This document shows positions 15,911-23,765 of a DNA stretch of 35,248 nucleotides, piece after piece. Location of the stretch: the NCBI GenBank assembly GCA_002483445.1, contig DLHY01000118.1, positions 1 to 35,248 on the forward strand, given 5' to 3'. A program made the position numbers and the translations under genes. A model generated the notes under the pieces. It was not told the DNA's origin. It did not search any database and saw nothing but the letters and a program-made list of their open reading frames with translations. This DNA comes from Blastocatellia bacterium UBA7656. GTDB taxonomy: Bacteria > Acidobacteriota > Blastocatellia > UBA7656. Numbering within the stretch: position 1 is the stretch's first letter; the number at the start of each line of letters is the position of its first letter.

Positions 15911-16420
15911 ATGATATTCGAAACCTCTCGCCTTTGTGTTCGAGAGTTGCACGAGGGCGACTTCGACGATCTGCACGCGATAGTCGGCGACGCGGAGGTT
16001 ATGCGCTTTGTCGGCGACCTCAACCCTTACACTCAGGATCAAACGCGTCGAGCGATAGAACTTTCTCAGGAGAGTTATCTTCAGCGTGGATTCGGCGCGT
16101 GGGCCATCATCTCAAAGCCGGACGATCAACTCATAGGAATGGGCGGCATCGAAATGTCCCCTTACAGAGAAATGCCCGAAGTGTCTTACGTTTTTGCGCC
16201 CCGCTGCTGGGGGCAGGGGCTTGCGACAGAGTTTGCCCGCGCAGCTATCGATTATGGATTTCATCAGTGTGAGCTTCGCGAGATCGGAGCCTCGTTCGAT
16301 CCTGAAAACCGGGCTTCGATGAGAGTAGCCGAAAAAATCGGTATGCGATTCCTGCGCAAAGGAACGGATGAATACGACCTGCCGACTATCTTCTACGTGA
16401 TCCACAAATCTGTCGAGTGA
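15911..16420 (+). CDS. GNAT acetyltransferase, RimJ/RimL type
   Basis: This 169-residue cytoplasmic protein is a GCN5-related N-acetyltransferase of the RimJ/RimL/ribosomal-protein class, which transfers acetyl from acetyl-CoA to an amino group. It begins FETSRLCVRELHEGDFDDLHAI, the standard start of this class, and has YVFAPRCWGQGLATEFARAAI, the acetyl-CoA-binding motif A (here W-GQG-LATE). VAEKIGMRFLR is the conserved end block. The ATG at 15911 is chosen because the protein family starts there; an upstream in-frame TTG at 15902 would add three residues. The ribosome binding site is weak, consistent with coupling to the M48-propeller gene 18 bases upstream. Confidence 0.9.
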   Translation: MIFETSRLCVRELHEGDFDDLHAIVGDAEVMRFVGDLNPYTQDQTRRAIELSQESYLQRGFGAWAIISKPDDQLIGMGGIEMSPYREMPEVSYVFAPRCWGQGLATEFARAAIDYGFHQCELREIGASFDPENRASMRVAEKIGMRFLRKGTDEYDLPTIFYVIHKSVE

Positions 16421-16520
16421 GAGAGTAATAATCTGCAACCTCACGCTTGCTGCTGTCACTAACTCGCCAGCGCATCGGCGATGAAGTGTCAATCAACTTA
16501 GAGCGCGGGAGGGAAAACTG

Positions 16521-18962
16521 ATGCAGACTTTCTTGCAGGATGTTCGATACGGCTTTCGAATGCTGACGAAAACGCCGGGATTTACTGCCGTCGCAATAAT
16601 CACTCTGGCTTTAGCAATAGGAGCCAACAGCGCGATATTCAGCGTCGTCAACACTGCGCTGCTCCGCCCCTTTCCTTTCCATCAGCCCGACCGTCTCGCC
16701 GTTGTTTGGGAAAGGCAGTCGCAGAGGGGCTTGCCCTTTATGTTCGCTTCGCCGCCCAACTACGCCGACTGGCGAGAACAGAATCAGGTCTTCGAAGAGA
16801 TCGCCGCTTTCGACCCGCGCGGCTTTTTTCTCAAACAAGCGGATGAATCCGTTCGAGTTCAGGGCGCTCGCGTGACAGCGAGTCTTTTCTCAACGCTCAG
16901 AGTCCCGCCTCTCGCTGGTCGCGTCTTCGATGAATCGGAAGACCGCCCCAATGCGCCGCGGGTCGTGGTTTTAGGCTACGCCCTGTGGCGCGACCGATTC
17001 GGAGCAGACCGCAATCTCATAGGGCAGGCGATCACGATCAATGAAGAGAGCCACACCGTCATCGGAGTTATGCCGCCCGCTTTCAAGTTCCCTCCCCCGA
17101 TAAACCTCGAAGGCGGCACGCCGGATCAGAAGACCGATCTTTGGGTTCCCTTCGCCCTCGATATGAAAACGGGACAACGCGGCGCGCATTTCATGCGAGT
17201 CATTGCGCGACTCAAACCCGGCGTCACTCTTGATCGCGCAAACACGGAGATGAACGCGATAGCCGCGCGATTGGAGCAATCCTTTTCAGACACGAACAAA
17301 GGCTGGGACATCGCGATAGTTCCGCTCAACGAGCAGGTGTTGGGAGAAATCCGACCTGCGCTGATCGCTCTGATGGCCGCTGTCGGGTTCGTGCTTCTGA
17401 TCGCCTGCGTCAACATCGCCAATCTTATGCTTGCGCGGGGGGCGGCGCGACAAAAAGAGATGGCCATACGCTCTGCTCTCGGCGCGGGGCGATGGCGAAT
17501 CGTTCGACAGTTGATAACAGAAAGTCTGTTGCTTGCTCTTGCGGGAGGCGCGGCCGGGCTTTTGGTCGCGAACACGGGGATCGATATTCTTATCAGGTTT
17601 GCGCCTCGCGATGTGCCGCGGCTCGAAGACGCGGCCATCGATGGCGCGGTGATGGGTTTTGCGCTCGCGGTATCGCTTCTGACCGGTTTTCTGTTCGGGC
17701 TTGCGCCCGCGCTTCAGACTTTTTCGCTCGACCTCAATCAATGGCTCAAGGAAGGCGGGCGCTCTTCATCCGAAGGAGGGCGAATGAGATTGCGCGGCGC
17801 GTTAGTCGTCGTGGAAGTCGCGCTCTCGATGGTGCTGCTCGTAGGCGCGGGATTGCTCTTTCAAAGTTTTCTCCGATTGAGCAGCGTTGAAACCGGGTTC
17901 GAGACTAAAAACGCTCTGACGATGCGCATGACTCTTCCGCAGTCGAGGTTTTCAGAGCGTGAGCAGAAGATCGCCGCATATCGCGAGATGGAAGGGCGCA
18001 TCCGATCACTAGCTGAAATCGAGGCCGCCGGGTTCGTCCTTGAGATTCCTCTCGCGGCTGATCGTCAGGGGACATCTCTGCATGTCGAAGGGAGGCCGCT
18101 GCCCGAAGCGGGCGAAGAGTCTCACATCAATTTCACATTCACGACTCCCGGTTATTTCGACGCGATGGGCATACCGGTTCTGAAAGGAAGAACTTTCAAC
18201 GATCAGGATTCAACCGGAAGTCAGAACGTCGTCATCATCAACTCTACTCTCGCGCGTCGCTTCTTCCCCGACGAAGATCCTATTGGCAAACACGTCTACG
18301 TCGGATTTCAGACGCAGATTCCGCGGCTCGTCGTCGGCATCGTGGGAGACGAGCGACATATATCGCTGAGGGACGAGCCGACGGCTAACGCTTATGTGCC
18401 TTACTATCAGGTTCCGTGGTCGGCGAGCATGTCGCTTGTGGCTCGCACTCGCAGCGAGACTGCTTCCGCGCTTACGGCAATCCGCGAACAGGCGGGGTCA
18501 GTCGTGCCGGGTCTGCCTGTGTATGAAGTAAAAACGATGGAGCAGGTCATCACGGATTCGCTCGCTCACTCGCAATTTTCGACATTTATGCTTCTGGTTT
18601 TTTCAGGCGCGGCAGTTCTGCTTGCGGCGACTGGAATCTACGGATTCATCAGTTTCATCGTCGCGCAGCAGACGCGCGAGATAGGAATTCGTTGCGCGCT
18701 TGGGGCCGGACGAAAAGATATTTTCAAAATGATTCTCGGTCGCGGCGCGCGGCTCGCGCTTGCTGGCGCAGGAATAGGGCTTGCGGCAGCCTTTGCTCTC
18801 ACGCGATTGATGAAGAGTTTGCTTTTCGAAGTCAGCCCATCAGAGCCGACCGTCTATATCGGATTATCGCTGTTGTTGACGACGGTCGTAATGGCGGCCT
18901 GTGTTGTGCCTGCGCGACGCGCTACGAAAGTCGACCCACAGGTCGCGCTGCGATGCGAATGA
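16521..18962 (+). CDS. ADOP-type ABC transporter permease (MacB/FtsX-like)
   Basis: This 813-residue inner-membrane protein is an acidobacterial duplicated orphan permease. It has two MacB/FtsX halves: segment 1 near 22-45 after the N-terminal DVRYGFRMLTKTPGFT box, a periplasmic MacB_PCD domain (about 60-240), three membrane segments around 285-400 with the MLARGAARQKEMAIRSALGAGR coupling loop (shown in part), then a second N-terminal helix near 430, a second periplasmic domain and three final segments with QQTREIGIRCALGAGR. Relatives pair with MacB-type ATPases and act in mechanotransmission or export of peptides and lipophilic compounds. No ATPase gene is adjacent, as is usual for this group. 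It has a clear AGGGA ribosome binding site. The stop lies just before a heptamer-repeat hairpin. Confidence 0.95.
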   Translation: MQTFLQDVRYGFRMLTKTPGFTAVAIITLALAIGANSAIFSVVNTALLRPFPFHQPDRLAVVWERQSQRGLPFMFASPPNYADWREQNQVFEEIAAFDPRGFFLKQADESVRVQGARVTASLFSTLRVPPLAGRVFDESEDRPNAPRVVVLGYALWRDRFGADRNLIGQAITINEESHTVIGVMPPAFKFPPPINLEGGTPDQKTDLWVPFALDMKTGQRGAHFMRVIARLKPGVTLDRANTEMNAIAARLEQSFSDTNKGWDIAIVPLNEQVLGEIRPALIALMAAVGFVLLIACVNIANLMLARGAARQKEMAIRSALGAGRWRIVRQLITESLLLALAGGAAGLLVANTGIDILIRFAPRDVPRLEDAAIDGAVMGFALAVSLLTGFLFGLAPALQTFSLDLNQWLKEGGRSSSEGGRMRLRGALVVVEVALSMVLLVGAGLLFQSFLRLSSVETGFETKNALTMRMTLPQSRFSEREQKIAAYREMEGRIRSLAEIEAAGFVLEIPLAADRQGTSLHVEGRPLPEAGEESHINFTFTTPGYFDAMGIPVLKGRTFNDQDSTGSQNVVIINSTLARRFFPDEDPIGKHVYVGFQTQIPRLVVGIVGDERHISLRDEPTANAYVPYYQVPWSASMSLVARTRSETASALTAIREQAGSVVPGLPVYEVKTMEQVITDSLAHSQFSTFMLLVFSGAAVLLAATGIYGFISFIVAQQTREIGIRCALGAGRKDIFKMILGRGARLALAGAGIGLAAAFALTRLMKSLLFEVSPSEPTVYIGLSLLLTTVVMAACVVPARRATKVDPQVALRCE

Positions 18963-18964
18963 AT

Positions 18965-19072
18965 GGGTGATGGGTGATGGGTGATGGGTGATGGGGGAAT
19001 AAGAAATATTCGCCTCCTCATCTTTTCACCTATCACCTATCACCTATCACCCATCACCCATCACCCATCACT
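18965..19072. repeat. Inverted array of 7-base repeats
   Basis: Four tandem GGGTGAT heptamers (18965-18992) are followed by a 31-base spacer and then seven heptamers of the opposite sense: TTTCACC, three TATCACC, two CATCACC and CATCACT (19024-19072). The arms can pair in several registers. The element fills nearly the whole gap between two convergent genes (the ADOP permease stop at 18962 and the PiT stop at 19079), suggesting a bidirectional terminator or an expanding repeat tolerated there. It is the same type of object as that at 5728-5811, with a seven- instead of eight-base period. Confidence 0.85.
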
Positions 19073-19078
19073 TAACAC

Positions 19079-20101
19079 TCATCCGCCGCGAATAAGCCTG
19101 ATGATGAAGAAAGAGAGCGCGGCCATAGCAGCCGAGGCCGGGATAGTCAGAAACCATGCCCACACGACTCTTCGCGCCACGCCCCAGCGCACGGCTGAGA
19201 ATCGTCGGGTCGAGCCTACGCCCACGATTGCGCCTGTGATGGTGTGAGTGGTGCTGACGGGGATGCCGCCATAGACAGCCATAAACAATGTGGCCGCGCC
19301 CGCCGTCTCAGCGGCAAAACCTCCCACGGGTTTGAGTTTGGTTATGCGCTGGCCCATCGTGTATACGATTCGCCATCCGCCCGACATAGTTCCGATGGCT
19401 ATCGCGGCGTGACAACTCAGCACGACCCACAGCGGAATTTCCTGCGTGGCTTCAGGGTTGAGATTCGAAGCGACCAGGACGGCGGCTATGATGCCCATAG
19501 TCTTTTGCGCGTCAGCGCCGCCGTGACCGAGGCTGTAGAGCGCGGCTGAAACCAGTTGCCCTTTGCGAAAAACCTTGTCGACCTTATCGGGCGAGCGATG
19601 GCGGAATATCCACGATATGGCGACCATAAACAGCAGGCCGAGCAGCATTCCTACCAGCGGCGAAATGAAGATGAAGGCCAGCGTCTTTATCCACCCGGAG
19701 GCTTTGAGGACTTCCAGATGAGGGTAAGCCATAAGCGCTGCGCCCGCATACCCGCCCACCAGCGCGTGCGAAGAGCTTGAAGGCAGTCCGTAGTACCAGG
19801 TGATGACATCCCAGATGATCGCGCCCAGCAGTCCGCACAAAGGCACGAGCAATTGCCAGTCCTTGTCTATCAATTTGAGGTCGATCAGGTCGCCGCCTAT
19901 CGTCTTCGCCACCCTCGTCCCGAAAAATGCGAACGCTATGAAGTTGAAGAATGCCGCCCAGGCGACAGCGGCCATCGGGGTCAGCACCCTCGTAGATACG
20001 ACCGTCGCAATGGAGTTGGCCGAATCGTGCCATCCATTCACATAATCGAAGGCAAGCGCGACGGCGATGATGAAAATGACGAAGGCCATATATGCTGTCA
20101 T
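19079..20101 (-). CDS. pit: PiT-family inorganic phosphate transporter
   Basis: This 340-residue inner-membrane protein is a low-affinity, cation- or proton-coupled phosphate transporter of the PiT family (PF01384). The first signature FDYVNGWHDSANSIATVVST (about 19-38) and the inverted-repeat counterpart GIPVSTTHTITGAIVGVGSTRR (shown in parts: GIPVSTTHT, AIVGVGSTRR; about 278-300) are both intact, as are about ten membrane segments. It matches the short bacterial form without a large central loop. GAGAGGG lies about 8 bases before the ATG. No PhoU-like DUF47 gene is next to it, which is common for other PiT genes. The upstream region to 20474 is shared with a divergent secreted propeller gene. 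Confidence 0.95.
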   Translation of the reverse strand: MTAYMAFVIFIIAVALAFDYVNGWHDSANSIATVVSTRVLTPMAAVAWAAFFNFIAFAFFGTRVAKTIGGDLIDLKLIDKDWQLLVPLCGLLGAIIWDVITWYYGLPSSSSHALVGGYAGAALMAYPHLEVLKASGWIKTLAFIFISPLVGMLLGLLFMVAISWIFRHRSPDKVDKVFRKGQLVSAALYSLGHGGADAQKTMGIIAAVLVASNLNPEATQEIPLWVVLSCHAAIAIGTMSGGWRIVYTMGQRITKLKPVGGFAAETAGAATLFMAVYGGIPVSTTHTITGAIVGVGSTRRFSAVRWGVARRVVWAWFLTIPASAAMAALSFFIIRLIRGG

Positions 20102-20474
20102 CCGTTAAACCCTCTCTGATGGTTGAGATAAATACGATCCTTGTAAGGCAGAGCGATTGTAGGCATCGGTTCGACGGGTGTCAACTTTTATGCGCTTCTG
20201 ATCCAAACTATGGGCTTCGCGCAGCTTGCATCGAACACTGCTGGTCAAACAGGGCTGTTGCAAAGCCCTGGAGACGCACGCTCCAGCGCGCAAGGCTTCA
20301 TTAGTATATGTTGCAATAGCTCTGCCGATTTTGAGTCCCACTTTTAATCGCACCCCAAAGGTGGAGAGCGGCCCATTCCGTTCGTTGACAACCATAAGAG
20401 TCAGGAGTAAAAGGTAGATGCCTTTTTGATTCTTATCACGCGCTTCATCAATTGACTGCAAGGAGGCCCGCCTT
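20102..20474. other. Divergent intergenic region with stem-loops and a promoter
   Basis: These 373 bases separate pit (minus) from the NHL-propeller gene (plus). Two adjoining stems lie at 20251-20286: AGGGCT/AGCCCT and CTGGAG/CTCCAG share two bases, so they cannot both form fully. A promoter-like pair for the plus gene lies at 20385-20413. No known riboswitch was recognised and no gene is supported. Confidence 0.5.
20385..20413 (+). promoter_or_regulatory. Sigma-70-like promoter for the NHL-propeller gene
   Basis: A consensus TTGACA (20385-20390) is followed after 17 bases by TAAAAG (20408-20413). The -35 is perfect, the -10 fair. Transcription would begin near 20420, leaving a leader of about 55 bases that contains AAGGAGG just before the coding start. 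Confidence 0.5.
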
Positions 20475-21896
20475 ATGAACCTGAAAACGAGAATTGCACT
20501 TTCAATCGCGATCAGCTTTGCGCTTGTCGCGCCTGTCTGCTTCGCGCAAAAAAGCGCCTATGCCATCACGCCTATCGCTCAAAAGAAAAAAAAGAAAGCC
20601 GCAGTCGCGCCGCCTGCGACTATGACAACATCTACATCTCAACCGTCAGAACAGCCCGTCACCGCAAAACCTGAGACATCAGCCGAAGCCGCGACGGCGG
20701 AGAGCGACACTCAGCGCAACGTATGGCGAATCAATGTTGCGCCCTTCGCTGTTTTGGGAAGCGGGCATCCCGGCAAGGGCGCGTCGGATTTCGACAAGCC
20801 CGATGGAGTCGCTTTCACGCCCGATGGATTGTTGCTTGCCACCGATGCCAAAAATCGCCGCGTGCAGATTTGGGATGTCAAAAATAAAATTCACCTCGGC
20901 GAGTTCGGCTCGAAATTCTTCGGCGGCGAAATCGTCGACATCGCCATAGCTTCCGATGGAACAGTTTACATCACCGATCAGGTGCTGAATCTCGCTTATG
21001 TCTTCACGGCTCCGAAACCGGGCGCGGTGGATGATAAGGGCAAGCCTCTCGGCCCTTATGATTATCAGTTCAAAGGCACACGCTTCGGCGAGCAGGGATT
21101 CGACAAGCTGGGCGGCATTGCAATCGATTCGCGTGATCGCATTTATGTAGTCGATGCGCATCTCAACGACGTTCGCCGCTTCAACTCGGACGGCACAGTC
21201 GATCAGTCGTGGAAATTCGAGCGCGCGCGTCCCGGAGGAGACACTTACCTGCACGGATGCGAAGGCATAGCGATAGATGAAGCGAACGGCAATCTTTTCA
21301 TCGCCAGCGAAAAGGATTCAGTCATTCAGGTTTTCGACTACGAAACCGGCGCGTACAAAAAGCGAATGGTCGGAGCGGCGATGGATGCGTCATTCCAGCC
21401 AAACGGAAAATCTGTATTTTTCGGCTCGGTCGAAGGGCTGACATTTATCAATCATCACCTGTTCGCAGTCGATGAAGGCGCGGGCCACATTCAGATATTC
21501 GACCTCACGCGACCCAACGCATTCAACACCGATCTGAACGGGTACGTCCGAGGGAGACCTGTCGGGTACAAAGGCTTCTTCGGTCATTCGCCGATATTCA
21601 ATTTCGACGACAAGGCCAACACCCAGCTTCAGCAGCAGTTGAAATCGGGAGCCATAATTCCGGGTCAGGCCAATCCTCCGGGCTACTTCTGCTCGCCCGA
21701 CGCGATTGCAAGCTATACGGACCGGGCGACGGGCGAGACCTATATAGCCATAGCGGATCAGTGCAATTATCGATTGGCCGTCTATCGCTGGTCGGATATA
21801 AACAGAGCGACTAACGCGCCTGCTCCACAGCCGAGTGAAGAAAAGCCCGCAGCCAAAGCGAAAGTCAAGGGCGGCAAGAAGAAGAAAAAACCATAG
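20475..21896 (+). CDS. Secreted NHL-type beta-propeller protein
   Basis: This 473-residue protein has a signal peptide (cleavage near VCFA-QKS), a five-lysine cluster, then a Pro/Thr/Ser/Ala-rich linker to about residue 80. The rest is a propeller with NHL-like blades: DFDKPDGVAFTPDGLLLATD, GGIAIDSRDRIYVVDAHLND, GCEGIAIDEANGNLFIAS and GLTFINHHLFAVDEGAG. A second Lys-rich tail (GGKKKKKP) ends the protein. NHL propellers bind proteins, ligands or, in some cases, act as lactonases or lyases; none can be assigned here. The role is extracytoplasmic. The adjacent divergent pit gene might hint at phosphate chemistry, since one class of phytases is also a propeller, but no phytase calcium or catalytic motif was recognised. 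AAGGAGG precedes the ATG and a promoter is visible upstream. Confidence 0.8.
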   Translation: MNLKTRIALSIAISFALVAPVCFAQKSAYAITPIAQKKKKKAAVAPPATMTTSTSQPSEQPVTAKPETSAEAATAESDTQRNVWRINVAPFAVLGSGHPGKGASDFDKPDGVAFTPDGLLLATDAKNRRVQIWDVKNKIHLGEFGSKFFGGEIVDIAIASDGTVYITDQVLNLAYVFTAPKPGAVDDKGKPLGPYDYQFKGTRFGEQGFDKLGGIAIDSRDRIYVVDAHLNDVRRFNSDGTVDQSWKFERARPGGDTYLHGCEGIAIDEANGNLFIASEKDSVIQVFDYETGAYKKRMVGAAMDASFQPNGKSVFFGSVEGLTFINHHLFAVDEGAGHIQIFDLTRPNAFNTDLNGYVRGRPVGYKGFFGHSPIFNFDDKANTQLQQQLKSGAIIPGQANPPGYFCSPDAIASYTDRATGETYIAIADQCNYRLAVYRWSDINRATNAPAPQPSEEKPAAKAKVKGGKKKKKP

Positions 21897-21993
21897 TAAA
21901 AGTTCGCGCGCAGTGGCAGAATCAGGACGCTTTCGGCGCGCTTGCCCCTGCAATGAATGGCTGAAATCAACTTTCGCATGAGGAGTCATCCCG

Positions 21994-22033
21994 GTCGTCA
22001 GTGACGACTCCAAATAACCGACTCCAGACTCCA
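21994..22033. repeat. GACTCCA heptamer repeats with palindrome
   Basis: GTCGTCA and TGACGAC (21994-22008) form a near-perfect palindrome around one G. Overlapping its end, the heptamer GACTCCA occurs at 22006-22012, 22020-22026 and 22027-22033. A GGAGTC counterpart is present on both sides (near 21982 and 22046), so arms can pair. Heptamer repeats of this type are widely scattered in several bacterial phyla. Confidence 0.65.
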
Positions 22034-22057
22034 GACTTTTACGGAGGAGTCGCGGAT

Positions 22058-22136
22058 GTAGAACCGTCGGCCAGCCTGTTGACACTTTGAAGGCATGAAA
22101 ATTCGGGGAAGCAGCAGGCTGGCCGACGGCTGTACC
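22058..22136. repeat. REP-like inverted repeat with GTAG end
   Basis: A perfect 15-base inverted repeat, CCGTCGGCCAGCCTG at 22064-22078 and its complement at 22115-22129, encloses a 36-base loop. The left arm is preceded by GTAG at 22058-22061 and the right arm is followed by GTAC, which extends the pairing imperfectly. A GTAG head next to a GC-rich palindrome is the hallmark of REP elements mobilised by RAYT transposases; no RAYT gene is in this window. It ends 18 bases before the DUF4189 ATG, so it lies in that gene's leader. Confidence 0.75.
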
Positions 22137-22154
22137 TGTTCCGAGGAGAAATTT

Positions 22155-22532
22155 ATGAAACGACGCGGACTGATCCTGCTTGCGATTTTTTGTTTGATGC
22201 TGCCGTCACTGGCTGATGCCACACCGTCAGGAGGCAGACGCGATAACTGGGGAGCTATCGCTTATTCTTACGCTACGGGTCGATATGGATTCGCTTACGA
22301 CTATGCGTCGCAGGCAGCGGCGATAAATTCGGCTGTTGACAGATGCAAGGCGAATGACTGCAAAGCGGTAGTCTGGTTCGTCAATAGCTGCGGAGCCTTT
22401 GCGCAGGGGAGCCGCGCCTATGGTTGGGGCATAGGCAATTCGAGAGCGGAAGCGGAAGAGAAAGCTTTGGCCGAATGCAGAAAGCGAGGCGGAGGCTGCG
22501 GCATAAAGGTATGGGCCTGCACGACCAGATGA
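22155..22532 (+). CDS. Small secreted DUF4189 protein
   Basis: This protein of about 125 residues has a signal peptide (hydrophobic stretch LILLAIFCLMLPSLADA) and a single DUF4189 domain. The domain is seen in WGAIAYSYATGRYGFAYDY, the AVDRCKANDCKAVVWFVNSCGAFAQG centre (shown in parts: RCKANDCK, VNSCGAFAQG) and the end block AEEKALAECRKRGGGCGIKVWACTT. Six cysteines fit two or three disulfides in the periplasm or outside the cell. DUF4189 has no settled function. The ATG at 22155 is chosen because GAGGAG lies at 22143-22148 and the signal peptide starts there; an upstream in-frame ATG at 22095 would include REP sequence. The gene sits between several inverted repeats. Confidence 0.85.
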   Translation: MKRRGLILLAIFCLMLPSLADATPSGGRRDNWGAIAYSYATGRYGFAYDYASQAAAINSAVDRCKANDCKAVVWFVNSCGAFAQGSRAYGWGIGNSRAEAEEKALAECRKRGGGCGIKVWACTTR

Positions 22533-22666
22533 AATTGAAAGGCAAGCGCGTTGAGGTCTTCACAATAGTCCTGCAACTCATTCCGCGCTCGATCTGTTTC
22601 TCTGAAATCATAGCTGCGCAAGAGTTGGAGGCTCGTTGAAAACTCCGACGGGGCGAAACATCAACA

Positions 22667-22715
22667 CAAGCTCCGGCAAAGCGATATGAAAAACATTCTG
22701 CTTTGCCTGAGCTTG
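22667..22715. repeat. 16-base-arm inverted repeat downstream of DUF4189
   Basis: CAAGCTC-C-GGCAAAGC (22667-22682) pairs with GCTTTGCC-T-GAGCTTG (22700-22715) with a single internal mismatch and a 17-base loop. The tail TTCTCTAAT is only mildly T-rich, so it may be a weak terminator or a mobile palindrome. Confidence 0.65.
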
Positions 22716-22780
22716 TTCTCTAATCCTGGCTTCGAGCTATGGCAGTGGTAAAAAAGTAATGCTCGACTATTTGAGTGAGA

Positions 22781-22860
22781 TTCACCGCAGAGTCGCCGCA
22801 GAACGCTGAGTGGGCGCAGAGAAGAAAACCTCTGCGTCCTACGACGACTCTACGGTGAAA
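22781..22860. repeat. CGCAGAG-family inverted repeat
   Basis: TTCACCGCAGAGTCGCCGCA (22781-22800) is mirrored by a complementary arm ending CTCTACGGTGAA (22839-22859) with a few C/T changes, and the inner arms GCGCAGAG and CTCTGCGT enclose AAGAAAAC. This is the recognisable dispersed element built of CGCAGAG heptamers and ending in CGGTGAA that occurs in many bacterial phyla. Its function is unknown. Sequence differences between the arms are consistent with an old copy. Confidence 0.75.
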
Positions 22861-22984
22861 GAACCCTTCATAATAAGACCTGCCCAATTCCAGCATTACT
22901 ATTTCATCGCTACCCGATCTATAAATATCGCGCTCGTGCGGAGACGATCAAATCTCCTATTCTCGAAGCATTCGATAGAGGCGA

Positions 22985-23200
22985 TTATTCGACAGGCTCT
23001 CCTATCTCCCACTGTTCGGGAAGAGGCTGAGGGCCGGGGCGGATTCCTGCTATATCCGGGTCTTCTCCTTCTATCGCGGGGCCAGCCGTTTCGCGGCGGT
23101 TCTTCGATTCCATTCTGCGCTGCTCTTTGTCTTTCTGTTTCTGCTGACGGGCCTTCTCTTTCTCACGCTTCTGAAAGGTCTGTCTGGTCTTCTTTGCCAT
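22985..23200 (-). CDS. Small Lys/Arg/Gln-rich conserved hypothetical protein
   Basis: This 71-residue protein has a strongly basic helical N-terminal half (KKTRQTFQKREKEKARQQKQ, residues 3-22) and an acidic, Pro-rich C-terminal half with EDPDIAGIRPGPQPLPEQW. The pattern resembles a small family seen beside RNA-binding proteins in several phyla; this is recalled, not searched. Its ATG overlaps the TAA of the upstream RRM gene (TAATG), and GAGGAA in the end of that gene serves as ribosome binding site, so translation is probably coupled. An accessory RNA-binding role is inferred from charge and neighbours. Confidence 0.75.
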   Translation of the reverse strand: MAKKTRQTFQKREKEKARQQKQKDKEQRRMESKNRRETAGPAIEGEDPDIAGIRPGPQPLPEQWEIGEPVE

Positions 23201-23745
23201 TATAATTCCTCGTTTCTCATTTCATCCTCGGAGAGGTTCGCGCTGCTGGCGAAGTTTTCCTCTCCGAGATCATCATAAAAATTATCGTCGTCGTCATCTT
23301 CCCCGAAAGAAACAGGCCCGCTGGTGCGCTCGCGTATGGGGCCTTTAGGCACGCGCTGATTTTTGGTCGCGCTTTTAGGCTGCTTGCGCGTTCTGCGCGG
23401 GGCATCGTCCGGGCCGAAATTGCGCTCGCCCGTCGCGGGAGGAGGCGCAGCGGGTCGCGGCGTGAACTGCGACTGCGGGCGGGGCGATGACTGTTGATCT
23501 TTGGCGCGGGCCTCGTTGACAGCTATGGGCCTTCCCATAAACGGCTGATTGTTCAATCGACGTATGGCTTCTTCGGCCTGAGCGCGCTCGACGAATTCTA
23601 CGAAGGCGAAACCGCGCGGCTTGCCGGTCTCCCGGTCTGTCGGAAGATAAACGTAAGACAATGGCCCGATGGCTCCGAAGTGTTCGCGCAAATCCGCCTC
23701 GGTCGCGTTATAAGGAAGATTGCCGACAAAGAGTCGAGTACTCAT
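23200..23745 (-). CDS. RRM RNA-binding protein with acidic tail
   Basis: This protein of about 181 residues has one N-terminal RNA recognition motif (about 3-80), with RNP2 as LFVGNL and RNP1 as RGFAFVEF, both with the aromatic residues that stack on RNA. The C-terminal half is disordered: Pro/Gln/Arg-rich, then very acidic (EDDDDDNFYDDLGEEN). Bacterial single-RRM proteins bind AU-rich RNA and often respond to cold. The ATG at 23745 is chosen because AGAGGTGA lies upstream; a GTG four codons earlier is the alternative. It follows the DEAD-box gene by 20 bases and overlaps the next small gene by one base, so the three form an operon. Confidence 0.9.
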   Translation of the reverse strand: MSTRLFVGNLPYNATEADLREHFGAIGPLSYVYLPTDRETGKPRGFAFVEFVERAQAEEAIRRLNNQPFMGRPIAVNEARAKDQQSSPRPQSQFTPRPAAPPPATGERNFGPDDAPRRTRKQPKSATKNQRVPKGPIRERTSGPVSFGEDDDDDNFYDDLGEENFASSANLSEDEMRNEEL

Positions 23746-23765
23746 TTTTGTTCTCACCTCTGCTT

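Larger units (their letters stand above)
22533..22984. other. Intergenic region with two large inverted repeats
   Basis: These 452 bases contain no supported gene. They hold the inverted repeats at 22667-22715 and 22781-22860, annotated separately. An open frame on the plus strand from 22810 runs opposite the small Lys/Arg-rich gene and is not credible. Confidence 0.5.

Noticed and set aside
20475..21896. Beta-propeller phytase
   Set aside because: The position beside a phosphate transporter is suggestive, but no phytase calcium-binding or catalytic motifs were seen; NHL-like blades explain the sequence better.
22810..23205. 131-residue plus-strand frame
   Set aside because: It runs through the CGCAGAG repeat and opposite the coupled small Lys/Arg-rich gene; composition is not protein-like.
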